A DNA stretch of 64,000 bases from Pontibacter pudoricolor (lineage in GTDB: Bacteria > Bacteroidota > Bacteroidia > Cytophagales > Hymenobacteraceae). The first letter of the stretch is position 1. Each line of letters begins with the position of its first letter. Below the pieces are notes generated by a model. That model ran no database searches, was not told the origin of the DNA, and worked only from the letters and a program-made list of their open reading frames with translations. Position numbers and translations under genes: made by a program. The stretch spans positions 2,790,001-2,854,000 of the forward strand of contig NZ_CP048106.1 of the NCBI RefSeq assembly GCF_010092985.1, read 5' to 3'. Positions 44,080 through 53,474 of the stretch are shown piece by piece.

Positions 44080-44361
44080 TTAAATAGTTTCCTGTATTTT
44101 GGCTTTAATGGTCTGTGCCAGGCTGGCCGGCACTATAACACGCTTAAGGTGACCACTGACAAGACCTTTTAGGAGTTTTTGTTTCTGATGGTTTTCAAAG
44201 CAGTTAACGCATTCCTCAATATGGCTATTAAAGAATTTCTGCTCATCGGCAGACGCCTCTCCGTCCACAACTGAGTCCAGCATGTCTGCTACCTGCTCAC
44301 ACACTCCATCCTTCTCATCGGCAGGCTCTTTCTGATACATTTCCGTAAATTTCGATTCCAT
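44080..44361 (-). CDS. Zinc-binding anti-sigma factor
   Basis: 93 aa, soluble, no transmembrane helix. The ZAS signature H-x3-C-x2-C is present as His47, Cys51, Cys54 (SHIEECVNC), with Cys21 as a likely fourth zinc ligand. The residues after it form helices that would wrap the sigma factor. It directly follows the ECF sigma gene, the standard arrangement of sigma and its inhibitor. Lack of a membrane segment suggests sensing of a cytoplasmic signal, possibly thiol oxidation, which is inferred from the zinc-cysteine site only. Confidence 0.85.
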   Translation of the reverse strand: MESKFTEMYQKEPADEKDGVCEQVADMLDSVVDGEASADEQKFFNSHIEECVNCFENHQKQKLLKGLVSGHLKRVIVPASLAQTIKAKIQETI

Positions 44362-44386
44362 CTTTACTCAACTCTAAAGTATTTTT

Positions 44387-44980
44387 CTAACTGTTATAAC
44401 CCATAGTTTTAGCGTACTTTTCTAGTTTCTCTTTTAAAGAGTTTCGGGCGCGGTGTAACCTGGATCGTACAGTACCTATCGGAATGTCCAGTATTTTGGC
44501 CATTTCCTCGTAGGTAAAACCTTCCAGGTCACATAAAATAATCACAGTTCTGAAGTCTACAGGCAAGGTATTCAGGGCACTTGCTACTTCATCTCCGATC
44601 AGGTCCTGCACACTTTCGGAACGCATGTCGGTTGTTGTGGCTACGCCATTATCCCCTTCTACGTCTTCAGTATTGTAGTAACCTTCTACTTCGCTATAGT
44701 CTACCTTAGCGGGCTGCTTGCTCTTTTTCCTGAACTCATTAATGAAGGAGTTCTTCAGGATTCGGAACAGCCATGCTTTAGCATTAGTTCCTTGTTCAAA
44801 GTAGTCAAAGAAGCGGTATGCCTTTAAATATGTTTCCTGTACCAGGTCATTGGCATCGTCCTCGTCTAAGGTGAGCCTATAGGCAAAATTGTACAGAGGG
44901 TCCAGCACAGGCAGTAGTTCAGCCTCGAACCGTGCGTCTTTTTCCTCCTTACTTAATTGTTTACCTGTTTGCTCGCTCAT
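44387..44980 (-). CDS. ECF RNA polymerase sigma factor
   Basis: Sigma-70 family, extracytoplasmic-function type, 197 aa. Seen: region 2 (LYNFAYRLTLDEDDANDLVQETYLKAYRFF..GTNAKAWLFRILKNSFINEFRKK), an acidic linker of about 35 residues, and region 4 with DLEGFTYEEMAKILDIPIGTVRSRLHRARNSLK (helix-turn-helix). Cotranscribed with its zinc anti-sigma factor and then gmk-nadD. A TATATTTG box at 45030 is a candidate promoter. The target regulon is unknown. Confidence 0.92.
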   Translation of the reverse strand: MSEQTGKQLSKEEKDARFEAELLPVLDPLYNFAYRLTLDEDDANDLVQETYLKAYRFFDYFEQGTNAKAWLFRILKNSFINEFRKKSKQPAKVDYSEVEGYYNTEDVEGDNGVATTTDMRSESVQDLIGDEVASALNTLPVDFRTVIILCDLEGFTYEEMAKILDIPIGTVRSRLHRARNSLKEKLEKYAKTMGYNS

Positions 44981-45271
44981 TTACGTGTAGTTTGTACTTT
45001 TATGGAGTCCCTCAATGGCGTATTATACGCAAATATAGGAATTTTAATTACATACCCTTCTTGCCACTTCAGGGTTGCAACGGCAACACGCAACCCGCAC
45101 CATTAAGGCAATTATAGTCTATCGTATACGCAGATCAGGTTCATAATGCTGCTTTTGCTTTAGCAGGTAGTACTATAGCTTAGCCAGGCAGAATGCCAAC
45201 GTATAATTTATTTCAAAAATGCCGGGCTTTGCCTAATTTTACATGATAACAGAACTTTATTATAGCCAGAC
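44981..45271. other. Divergent intergenic region, sigma factor / glycosyltransferase
   Basis: 291 bp. Contains the candidate sigma-factor promoter box (45030-45037), a GGCGTATTATACGC palindrome-like element at 45017-45030, and otherwise AT-rich sequence with a few CTATAG cores. No credible gene or RNA was seen. Confidence 0.5.
45030..45037 (-). promoter_or_regulatory. -7 box of ECF sigma operon
   Basis: On the minus strand TATATTTG matches TAnnTTTG, 50 bp before the sigma-factor start. The imperfect palindrome GCGTATTATACGC overlaps its downstream edge and could be an operator or start-site element. Confidence 0.5.
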
Positions 45272-46036
45272 ATGCCAAGACTGAGTGCCATCATCATCTG
45301 CAGGAATGAAGAAAAGGACATTGAAGGTGCCATACAGTCGCTGCTCTGGGCTGATGAAGTGCTTATAGTTGATTCTTTCAGTACAGACAACACCCTGGCT
45401 ATTGCAGGCAACTATCCGGTAAAAATTCTGCAGCATGCTTTCGAAAATTATTCGCGGCAACGCAACTGGGCCCTGGACCAGGCAGCTTACGATTGGGTGC
45501 TGATGCTGGATGCAGATGAGCGCATAACTCCTGAACTGCAACGTGAGATACAGAAATTGCTTGCGGGCACACCTGCTAACTCAGCTTATACTATTTACAG
45601 GAGCAACTTTTTTATGGGCCATCAGGTGCGCTATAGTGGCTGGCAAAACGACAGCGTAGTGCGCCTGTTCGATAAAAGCAGAAACCGCTACTCTGATAAA
45701 AATGTGCACGAAGAGCTTATAATGGAAGATGGTAAGCCCGGTAAGCTGAAGTACAAAATGCTGCACTATACGTACCGCAGCCTTCCGCATTACCTGGATA
45801 AGTGGAACACATACAGTACCCTTTCAGCAAACGATAAAGCAAAAAAGACTAAAAAAGTATCGTTGTATCATTTAATGCTGAAGCCGGCGTTCCGGTTTTT
45901 CAGGCACTACATTTTTAAACTGGGCATACTGGATGGTAAAGTCGGCTTTGTTATAAGTTACCTGTCGGCTTCCAGTATATTTATGCGCTACCTTAAGATC
46001 TGGCGCATGCAGCAGGAAAACATAACACTTAAGTAA
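45272..46036 (+). CDS. Glycosyltransferase family 2
   Basis: 254-aa cytoplasmic GT-A enzyme. Seen: LSAIIICRNEEKDIEGAIQSLLWADEVLIVDSFSTDNT (nucleotide-sugar binding), VLMLDADERITPEL (DxD metal site), then the basic C-terminus with a short hydrophobic stretch. The architecture resembles LPS core enzymes of the WaaE/KdtX type, so a role in envelope polysaccharide assembly is likely. It ends one base before the next glycosyltransferase, so the two form an operon. Confidence 0.88.
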   Translation: MPRLSAIIICRNEEKDIEGAIQSLLWADEVLIVDSFSTDNTLAIAGNYPVKILQHAFENYSRQRNWALDQAAYDWVLMLDADERITPELQREIQKLLAGTPANSAYTIYRSNFFMGHQVRYSGWQNDSVVRLFDKSRNRYSDKNVHEELIMEDGKPGKLKYKMLHYTYRSLPHYLDKWNTYSTLSANDKAKKTKKVSLYHLMLKPAFRFFRHYIFKLGILDGKVGFVISYLSASSIFMRYLKIWRMQQENITLK

Positions 46037-46037
46037 G

Positions 46038-47138
46038 ATGCGGATACTTCAGTTAGTTTCTGAAAGGTCGTGGCGCGGCGGCGAACAACAGGTTGCCTAT
46101 TTGCTGGAAGAACTTCGCCGACTTGGTATAACCTGCCATGTATGCTGCCGCAAAGGCTCTGCTTTTGAAGATTATTGCAGGCAAAACGATTTCCCTTACA
46201 TCGCTCTGCCTTTTACCAAGGTTTTTCCCATACCTACCGCGCTGCAGCTTAAGAACTATATCAACAAGCACCAGATACAGCTGGTACACATGCAGGCAAG
46301 CCATGCGCATACTATAGGAGTGTTGGCTCATATGTTAGGCGCTACCTGCGACCTGGTTTTAAGCAGGCGTGTTGAGTTTACGATCGGTAGTAGCTTTCTG
46401 TCTAACTATAAATATAACTATAAAGGCATAAAGCGAATCATCTGTATCTCTGAGCGGGTGCGCGAAGTGCTTGCACGCAGTATTGAAGACGGCAGCAAAT
46501 GTGTTACCGTATACAGCGGCATTAACCTCGATCGTTTTAAAGATCTCCCTGCCACCAAAACCAATTACCTGCGCCGCACCTATCATATCCTGGATGATAG
46601 GCTGCTTATCGGGAACATATCAGCTATAGATGTGCACAAAGATTACTTTACATTTCTGGACACCGCAAAGCTGCTTAAAGAACAGGGTGTAAAGGCAACT
46701 TACCTGGCTATAGGAACCGGAAAACTGGAGCAGGAGGTAAAAAAATATGCAGCAGACCTGGGGCTTAGTGATGATGTTATTTTTACCGGTTTTATAAAGA
46801 ATGTGCACCAGGTAATGCCTGAACTGGATATGTTCATTTTTACAACTATAAAAGAAGGCTTAGGCACAACGGTGCTCGATGCTTTTGCCTGCCGTGTACC
46901 GGTAGTAGCTTCTGCCACCGGCGGCATACCCGAAATGGTAGAAGATGGCGTATCCGGCATGCTCGCTCCTGTAAAACAACCTGCCGTTTTTGCTGAGAAA
47001 GCCCTGCAACTGATACAGCAACCAGCCCTGCGCGAAAGCATTGTTGCAAATGCGAGCCAAAAAGTGCTTAAATTCTCAAAAGAAGAAACTGCCCTGCACA
47101 CGCTAGCTATTTACAAGGATATAATAGGTGTTCACTAA
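46038..47138 (+). CDS. Glycosyltransferase family 4
   Basis: 366-aa GT-B enzyme. Seen: N-terminal RSWRGGEQQVAYLLEELRRLG, an acceptor domain with HMQASHAHTIG, and the C-terminal donor site KEGLGTTVLDAFACRVPVVASATGGIPEMVEDG. The usual second Glu of the Ex7E motif is Asp here (EGLGTTVLD). Paired with the GT2 gene; both probably build a lipopolysaccharide core or capsule sugar. Confidence 0.88.
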   Translation: MRILQLVSERSWRGGEQQVAYLLEELRRLGITCHVCCRKGSAFEDYCRQNDFPYIALPFTKVFPIPTALQLKNYINKHQIQLVHMQASHAHTIGVLAHMLGATCDLVLSRRVEFTIGSSFLSNYKYNYKGIKRIICISERVREVLARSIEDGSKCVTVYSGINLDRFKDLPATKTNYLRRTYHILDDRLLIGNISAIDVHKDYFTFLDTAKLLKEQGVKATYLAIGTGKLEQEVKKYAADLGLSDDVIFTGFIKNVHQVMPELDMFIFTTIKEGLGTTVLDAFACRVPVVASATGGIPEMVEDGVSGMLAPVKQPAVFAEKALQLIQQPALRESIVANASQKVLKFSKEETALHTLAIYKDIIGVH

Positions 47139-47274
47139 TTTTCAGAAACCTTCTCTTTCGCATCTACTTTTTCAGAATATATCCGTAGTACAAAACACAC
47201 TTGTAATAGTTTAATTGTTTTGAAAGCCTGGAGTTTACATAATAATTCTTTGGCTACTACCCTGGATATAGTTT

Positions 47275-50247
47275 ATGCGCCTGTTATGTTTACTATGGTT
47301 ACTGCTTGCTAACGAAAATGCTGTGCTTGCACAACAATACAATTTCCGCAACTGGACCTTAGCAGACGGTTTGCCGCAATCAAAAGTAAACGATATCCTC
47401 CAGGACCACCGCATGCAGATCTGGGTAGCGACCCGGGGAGGTGTCAGCCGTTTTGATGGTAACACCTTCCATACGTACACCCGGCAGCAGGGTCTTGCCA
47501 GCAATAATACCACCTGCCTTTTCCAGGATAGCCGCCAACAGATATGGATAGGAAGCACTGACAATGGGTTAACACGTTTTGACGGAACAAAATTTACGAC
47601 TTACGGCATAAAAGCAGGTTTGCCTGCAGGCAACTTGGCCAGTATAACCGAAGATAAATCAGGCAAGCTCTGGGTAGCGACTGACTCAGGGATCTTTATG
47701 CTAACAGGTAGTCAGTTTATCAGATCTCCCGAATTTAAGATACAGCCCTACCAGGTAATTTACTGCGATACCAAAGGTGCCATCTGGGCCGGAAGCAGGT
47801 CGAACGGACTCTACAGGTTAGCACAAGACAGCCTCTACCATATCTCCAGCCCGCAATTCAAACTACCATCCAATGCTATCACAGCCATTTTTAGCGAACC
47901 AGGAACCAACAACGTCTGGATAGGCACAACAGAAGGCCCTGCTCTTTTTAATAACGATCATATTACCGTCCCCTCCCTCCCAGCTACAGTTAAAAACCCG
48001 GCCGTTTCAGATTTTGAGAAGAATATCAACGGCAATATAATGGTCGGTTTGCAGCATGATGGCATAGTAAGCATAAATGACCGGGAACCAAAACACCTGA
48101 CAAAAGCAAACGGACTTAGCTCCCTTCACATTACATCGCTTTTAGCAGATAAGGAAAACAACATATGGATAGGAACCAACGGCTATGGTTTACAACAGAA
48201 GCGGTCGCAATGGTTTCTGCATTTTTTTGAGCTCGAAACTATAAAAGACCCCCATATTACTGCTCTGGCACAGGATACGAAAGGCCGTGTATGGTTCGGC
48301 ACAGATAACGGCGATGCCGCTTATATGCAGAATGGGAAGCTGACGATGCTGCAGGCAAAAGAGTGGCCACCCGGAACTGCCCTTTATAGTATGTGGGTAA
48401 GATCAGAGAAGGATGTATGGGTGAGCACCAGCCGGGGTGTCTGGAATCTTACTCCCGATAAAGCGCAGCATTACACTACTGCGCAGGGCCTGCCATCTGA
48501 TATTGTCCATTTTATAGTTGCAGACAAGAATAACAGACTATGGTTTGCAACAGCTAATGGAATTGCTTACCTACAAAAAGGCAGATTTGTACCTATAACA
48601 ACGGCAGTTGGCGAACAGGCCGGCGAAACCTACCACCTTTACCATGATAAACAGAACAGGATCTGGGCAGGAACAAAGAATGGCATCTATCTTATAGAAA
48701 ATAACCAGTTGCGCCCTGTAAAGCCACTCAGAAACCAGCCGTTTGGTGAAGTGGTATCCATAGCAGAAGACGATAATGGCTGGTTATATTTCGGGGGCTA
48801 TAACTATGGCCTGCTGGCTTACCACAGCAAGAGTGGCAAAGCAAAACTGTTTACATCAACCAACGGCTTACCCAACGAAGGTATAAAAACCATATACTCA
48901 GACCGCAACAACAATCTATGGGTTGGCACAAACAGCAATGTACTTAAGATCGACCTGCCTTATTTCCGCCAGGAGCAAAAGCTCAGGTACAGGACGTATG
49001 GGGGGCATAATGGGTTCAGAGGTTTTGAAGTTTCGAATAATGGTATCACACAAACTCCGGATGGCACTATCTGGTTTGGAACTGCGAAAGGTTTAACACA
49101 ATATATCCCGGAGCTTGACAGAATAAACAAAGCGACCCCGGAGTTGATGTTAACCGACATAAAATTGTTTATGCGGCAAACTGACTGGCAGCAACAGGGG
49201 TTTGAAACAGATGCATCGGGGTTGCCCGTTAATCTTCGCCTGCCCTACAGCAAGAACCATATTACGTTCAATTACCATGGCATTAGCCTTTCGGCTCCCT
49301 CAGAAGTGAAATATAAATATATGCTTACCGGCCATGACCAGCAATGGTCCGAAACCTCAGACCAAACCTTTGCCACTTATGCCAACCTGGAACCCGGAAT
49401 CTATACTTTTAAACTAAAAGCACAGAACAATGACGGCTACTGGACTGCAAAGCCTCTTAGCTATACTTTTTCGGTTGTACCACCTGTATGGCGCCGTGAG
49501 TGGTTTATTGGTTTGCTTTTACTGTTAGTAACCGGCGCCATTATAACTGTAATAAGATTACGTGAGCAAAGCCTGCTCAAAATGAACACCCTTTTGGACA
49601 TGCGCGTAAAACACCGCACCCGAATGCTGGAGCGCAAGCATCGCGAAAAAGAACTGCTTTTACAGGAAGTACACCACCGCGTTAAAAATAATCTCCAGAT
49701 CGTTATCAGTTTACTGAACCTGCAGGCCCGCCATGTAAAAGACCCGGAAGCTTTAGAAGTGATGCAGGCCATCCGCAGCCGCGTGCGCTCTATGGCTTTA
49801 CTGCACGAGCGCCTTTACCGCCACGACAACCTGGAACATATTGATCTTGAAAATTATTTCAGGGAGATATGCGAGAGCCTGTATGCTGCCTATGGTGTAT
49901 CGGAAGAGAAAGTTGCTTTGCTATTAGACATCCCTCCTACCAACATAGACCTGGATTCTGCGATAACACTCGGGCTTATTGTAAACGAACTTGTATCTAA
50001 CTCGTTAAAATATGCATTCCCTGATTCTGGCACCGGCAGTCTTGGCATCGAACTCCAGCACCTGGAAAGTAATCGCTATCTGCTTACTGTCTGGGATAAT
50101 GGCATTGGTTCATTCAAAGAGCCTGATCAACAACAATCCTTTGGTTTGCAGCTGGTTTCCTCATTGAGCAAAAAGCTTGATGGTAAAATTATAAATGACA
50201 ACAATAATGGCACAAAAACAATATTGTCTTTTGTTTTGCCATCATAA
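47275..50247 (+). CDS. Two-component regulator propeller sensor histidine kinase
   Basis: 990 aa. Order: signal peptide (about 1-20, ending VLAQQ); a periplasmic two-bladed-domain array of reg_prop repeats (many copies of the pattern IWIGTxxGLxRFDG, residues about 25-620); a Y_Y_Y domain (about 625-735); one transmembrane helix (WFIGLLLLLVTGAIITVIRL); a HisKA_2 dimerisation domain with phospho-acceptor His in LQEVHHRVKNNLQIV; and a HATPase domain (GLIVNELVSNSLKYAF, VWDNGIGSF). Unlike classical Bacteroides hybrid HTCS proteins it has no receiver or AraC domain; the response regulator is separate, 29 bp downstream. The ligand is unknown. Confidence 0.92.
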   Translation: MRLLCLLWLLLANENAVLAQQYNFRNWTLADGLPQSKVNDILQDHRMQIWVATRGGVSRFDGNTFHTYTRQQGLASNNTTCLFQDSRQQIWIGSTDNGLTRFDGTKFTTYGIKAGLPAGNLASITEDKSGKLWVATDSGIFMLTGSQFIRSPEFKIQPYQVIYCDTKGAIWAGSRSNGLYRLAQDSLYHISSPQFKLPSNAITAIFSEPGTNNVWIGTTEGPALFNNDHITVPSLPATVKNPAVSDFEKNINGNIMVGLQHDGIVSINDREPKHLTKANGLSSLHITSLLADKENNIWIGTNGYGLQQKRSQWFLHFFELETIKDPHITALAQDTKGRVWFGTDNGDAAYMQNGKLTMLQAKEWPPGTALYSMWVRSEKDVWVSTSRGVWNLTPDKAQHYTTAQGLPSDIVHFIVADKNNRLWFATANGIAYLQKGRFVPITTAVGEQAGETYHLYHDKQNRIWAGTKNGIYLIENNQLRPVKPLRNQPFGEVVSIAEDDNGWLYFGGYNYGLLAYHSKSGKAKLFTSTNGLPNEGIKTIYSDRNNNLWVGTNSNVLKIDLPYFRQEQKLRYRTYGGHNGFRGFEVSNNGITQTPDGTIWFGTAKGLTQYIPELDRINKATPELMLTDIKLFMRQTDWQQQGFETDASGLPVNLRLPYSKNHITFNYHGISLSAPSEVKYKYMLTGHDQQWSETSDQTFATYANLEPGIYTFKLKAQNNDGYWTAKPLSYTFSVVPPVWRREWFIGLLLLLVTGAIITVIRLREQSLLKMNTLLDMRVKHRTRMLERKHREKELLLQEVHHRVKNNLQIVISLLNLQARHVKDPEALEVMQAIRSRVRSMALLHERLYRHDNLEHIDLENYFREICESLYAAYGVSEEKVALLLDIPPTNIDLDSAITLGLIVNELVSNSLKYAFPDSGTGSLGIELQHLESNRYLLTVWDNGIGSFKEPDQQQSFGLQLVSSLSKKLDGKIINDNNNGTKTILSFVLPS

Positions 50248-50276
50248 TTTAAATTTTAACGTAAGTACCTAATGCT

Positions 50277-51041
50277 ATGACAAAACCTAAAATTCTCATA
50301 TCAGAAGACGAGGTCATTATTGCAGAAGATATTGCTGCATGCCTGAAGGATCTGGGGTACGAAACGTGTGCCATAGATACCGGGGAGGATACGATTGATA
50401 TGATCCGGGAAACTCACCCTGACCTTGTATTACTGGACATTAACCTGAAAGGAGACACTGATGGTGTGGATATTGGCTCACGCATCAGGCAGGAGTTCAA
50501 TATCCCTTTTATTTACCTGACCGCCTACGCAGACAAGTCAACTATAGACAGGGCAAAAAAGACAGAGCCTGACGGGTTCCTTGTGAAACCTTTTGACGAA
50601 AAAAGCCTGCGCTCAACTATAGAAATTGCGCTGTACAAATATGGCCATAAACCGAATGGAAGCGGAAACCCTAACGGAAAAAATAACCACGAGCAACCTG
50701 ACCCGGGACCAAAAGAGCAGGAAGCATCGCAGGACTACATCTTTGTAAAAGTGAAGCACCGCATTATTAAGGTAATGTACAGCGATATACTATGGGTTGA
50801 AGCCTACGATAATTACTCGTTTATAGTAACCACCGATCAGAAATACCTGGTAAGCTCCACATTAAAAGATATGGAGAGCAAGCTCCCGTCGCATAATTTT
50901 GTGCGCGTGCACCGCTCCTATATTGCCAACCTTGATAAAGTAGATGCCCTTGAAGAAAATGCTGTTGTGTTCAGCAAAGGTGAAGTACCTATAGGTAAGT
51001 CTTACAAAAAAACGCTTATGTCACGGTTTAACATACTATAG
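50277..51041 (+). CDS. LytTR family response regulator
   Basis: 254 aa. Receiver domain residues about 5-120: acidic pocket SEDE, phospho-acceptor Asp in LVLLDINLKGDTDG, switch Thr in YLTAYAD, Lys in FLVKPFD. A Gly/Asn/Pro-rich linker (residues about 122-150) precedes a LytTR DNA-binding domain (YIFVKVKHRIIKVMYSDILWVEAYDNYSFIV, HNFVRVHRSYIANLDKV). Partner of the propeller kinase directly upstream. Confidence 0.93.
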   Translation: MTKPKILISEDEVIIAEDIAACLKDLGYETCAIDTGEDTIDMIRETHPDLVLLDINLKGDTDGVDIGSRIRQEFNIPFIYLTAYADKSTIDRAKKTEPDGFLVKPFDEKSLRSTIEIALYKYGHKPNGSGNPNGKNNHEQPDPGPKEQEASQDYIFVKVKHRIIKVMYSDILWVEAYDNYSFIVTTDQKYLVSSTLKDMESKLPSHNFVRVHRSYIANLDKVDALEENAVVFSKGEVPIGKSYKKTLMSRFNIL

Positions 51042-51067
51042 GCAACTATAGTTGGAACTATAATAAC

Positions 51068-51098
51068 AAAGGCCGGTGCATTGCTGCACCGGCCTTTT
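51068..51098. terminator. Bidirectional terminator, response regulator / ahcY
   Basis: Perfect stem AAAGGCCGGTGCA/TGCACCGGCCTTT with a TTGC loop, followed by T4 on the plus strand and by T-rich sequence on the minus. An AACTATAGTT palindrome lies just upstream (51044-51053). Confidence 0.9.
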
Positions 51099-51122
51099 AT
51101 AGTTTAAAGGATATTCCTTTAC

Positions 51123-52430
51123 TTAGTATCTGTAATATTCCGGCTTAAACGGACCTTCTACTTCCACGCCAATGTAGGCAGCCTGATCAGCAGAAAGCAC
51201 ATCCAGTTCTACACCAATTTTGCCAAGGTGCAGGCGGGCTACTTTCTCATCCAGGTGCTTAGGCAGTGTGTATACGTTGTTCTCGTATGCTGCTGCGTTG
51301 GTCCAAAGCTCCAGCTGTGCCAGTGTCTGGTTAGAGAATGAGTTAGACATTACAAACGATGGGTGACCAGTAGCGCAACCAAGGTTAACAAGGCGGCCTT
51401 CAGCCAGAACTATAACATCTTTTCCTTCGATGTTGTAAAGGTCTACCTGAGGTTTGATCTCATCTTTTGTATGACCGTAAGCACCGTTTAACCACGCCAT
51501 ATCGATCTCGTTATCGAAGTGACCGATGTTACAAACGATAGCCTTATCTTTCATAGAGCGGAAATGCTGCTCTGTAATGATGTCTTTGTTGCCTGTAGCT
51601 GTAACTATAATATCAGCCTCTTTCACGGCATCAACCATCTTCTTCACAGCAAAGCCATCCATAGCAGCCTGCAGCGCACAGATCGGGTCAATCTCGGTAA
51701 CTATAACGCGGGCACCTGCACCTCTAAGCGAAGCAGCAGAACCTTTACCCACATCACCGTAACCGGCAACAACAGCCACTTTACCAGCCATCATCACATC
51801 TGTAGCACGACGGATCGCATCTACCAGAGATTCTTTACAGCCGTATTTGTTATCGAACTTAGATTTTGTAACGGAGTCGTTCACGTTAATGGCAGGCATG
51901 GTAAGTGTACCGTTTTTCACGCGCTCATAAAGTCTGTGCACACCGGTAGTAGTTTCTTCTGAAAGGCCTTTAATACCCGGAGCCAGCTGCGGGTAAACAT
52001 CCAGTACCATATTCGTTAAGTCACCGCCATCATCCAGGATCATGTTAAGTGGTTTGCGGTCTTCGCCGAAGAACAAGGTCTGCTCAATACACCAGTCAAA
52101 TTCTTCAGCAGTCATACCTTTCCAGGCGTAAACGGAGATACCGGCAGCAGCAATGGCAGCAGCAGCGTGGTCCTGTGTAGAGAAAATATTGCAGGATGAC
52201 CAGGTAACTTCAGCACCCAGTTCAACTAGTGTTTCGATCAGAACAGCTGTCTGGATCGTCATGTGAAGGCAACCGGCAATGCGGGCTCCGGCTAATGGCT
52301 TGCTTGGGCCAAACTCCTCACGGATGGCCATAAGGCCCGGCATTTCAGCTTCAGCCAGTTTAATCTCTTTGCGGCCCCAGGCTGCCAGCGAAATATCTTT
52401 TACTTTGTACTTCAGGAATGTATCTACCAT
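51123..52430 (-). CDS. ahcY: Adenosylhomocysteinase
   Basis: Hydrolyses S-adenosylhomocysteine to adenosine and homocysteine, removing the inhibitor of methyltransferases. NAD-containing homotetramer; 435 aa. Seen: [37 protein letters not shown] site [21 protein letters not shown], and the C-terminal [10 protein letters not shown] tail that completes a neighbouring active site. A good promoter (52456) lies 25 bp upstream. Confidence 0.97.
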   Translation of the reverse strand: MVDTFLKYKVKDISLAAWGRKEIKLAEAEMPGLMAIREEFGPSKPLAGARIAGCLHMTIQTAVLIETLVELGAEVTWSSCNIFSTQDHAAAAIAAAGISVYAWKGMTAEEFDWCIEQTLFFGEDRKPLNMILDDGGDLTNMVLDVYPQLAPGIKGLSEETTTGVHRLYERVKNGTLTMPAINVNDSVTKSKFDNKYGCKESLVDAIRRATDVMMAGKVAVVAGYGDVGKGSAASLRGAGARVIVTEIDPICALQAAMDGFAVKKMVDAVKEADIIVTATGNKDIITEQHFRSMKDKAIVCNIGHFDNEIDMAWLNGAYGHTKDEIKPQVDLYNIEGKDVIVLAEGRLVNLGCATGHPSFVMSNSFSNQTLAQLELWTNAAAYENNVYTLPKHLDEKVARLHLGKIGVELDVLSADQAAYIGVEVEGPFKPEYYRY

Positions 52431-52455
52431 TTTTTATGCTTTTCATTTGAAAACT

Positions 52456-52486
52456 CAAAATTACGGATTTTGTTACGCAAATCAAT
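52456..52486 (-). promoter_or_regulatory. Promoter of ahcY
   Basis: On the minus strand ATTG-N19-TAATTTTG; the -7 box is at 52456-52463 and the -33-like box at 52483-52486. Confidence 0.6.
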
Positions 52487-52511
52487 AAATAGTTAAGCAA
52501 CAGCTGTTAGC

Positions 52512-52544
52512 AAAAAGCAGCACCTGCCACCAGGCAAATGCTGC
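52512..52544 (-). terminator. Terminator after the DUF4397 gene
   Basis: On the minus strand GCAGCA-N3-CCTG...CAGG-TGCTGC is followed by TTTTTG, about 30 bp after the stop codon. Confidence 0.7.
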
Positions 52545-52575
52545 ATTGCTGTAACTATAGATTTACACCTGCTTT

Positions 52576-53301
52576 TTATTTTTTGTGTTCTATTATTTCT
52601 GCACCCAGGGTATTTGTATTGCCGGTTGGCGGAGCTACAAAGCCATTGGCAAACACGGTGTAAATCTTACCTGCCTCCAGCACTATACCATTTAAGGGCA
52701 GCACTGCAGTACCTCCATTATCGGTGCGAACATCTAAATTATAGGTACCCGCTGGCACAGATGCAAAGGCTGTCGCATCGCGGTAGCTCTGCGCGTCAAA
52801 AAGAACAGACTCATTTGCAGGGTCAGTAACGTTTACAATGTCTACCGCAGGGGCATCCGGGGCAAGGTGCACAAAACGTACTCTGGCATTACCGCTCGCA
52901 GGAGCTGACAGGTCATCGGTCAGAACGAGCAAACTCAGATCAGCATCATCGTCTTCGGCTACCGTTCCGGCGGCAAAAACAGTGTAAAACTTCTCATCAT
53001 CAAAATCAAAATCTGTATTTAATACCGTGGTCTGAGTGCCCGCTGCATTCACTTTCAGATCTCTGTCGCCTGCTTCAACGGTCAGGTAGTCGGTGTTATC
53101 AGGATAAGAAAGATTGGCTCCGGCTACTTCATCATCCACTAAAAAATCGACGGCATCAGCGTCCGGCGAAGCATGCACTACCATAACCATAGCTTCCCCG
53201 GTCTGTACAGGTGGGATAGTATCATCATCGTCATCGTCACAGCTTGTTAACATTGCTACCGGCAAAACAGCCAGTACCATAAATCTCATCCATTTTTTCA
53301 T
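52576..53301 (-). CDS. DUF4397 domain lipoprotein
   Basis: 241 aa. Signal peptide with lipobox MLTSC, then an Asp run (CDDDDDDTIPPVQ), which in Bacteroidota acts as a likely surface-export signal region after the lipidated Cys. Two tandem DUF4397 beta-sandwich units: VMVVHASPDADAVDFLVDD near residue 40 and VRFVHLAPDAPAVDIVNV near residue 145. Function unknown; such proteins are secreted or cell-surface. Monocistronic, divergent from the methyltransferase. Confidence 0.88.
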   Translation of the reverse strand: MKKWMRFMVLAVLPVAMLTSCDDDDDDTIPPVQTGEAMVMVVHASPDADAVDFLVDDEVAGANLSYPDNTDYLTVEAGDRDLKVNAAGTQTTVLNTDFDFDDEKFYTVFAAGTVAEDDDADLSLLVLTDDLSAPASGNARVRFVHLAPDAPAVDIVNVTDPANESVLFDAQSYRDATAFASVPAGTYNLDVRTDNGGTAVLPLNGIVLEAGKIYTVFANGFVAPPTGNTNTLGAEIIEHKK

Positions 53302-53425
53302 AGCTTTCTTTTCTTTAGGTTAATGATAATATTACTTGTAGTAGTACAACCAGCTGGTATTTAAAAGGTTTAACTATAGTTACAGGTTACAAAAGACCAG
53401 TTAGCAGGTATTCTGATTTAAGCAT

Positions 53426-53433
53426 TACTTTTG
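53426..53433 (+). promoter_or_regulatory. Possible -7 box before the methyltransferase
   Basis: TACTTTTG matches TAnnTTTG, 41 bp upstream of the ATG. No clear -33 box. Confidence 0.4.
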
Positions 53434-53474
53434 TTGTACAGCCCGATTATAACGCCGGATAACTTTACTGGAGT

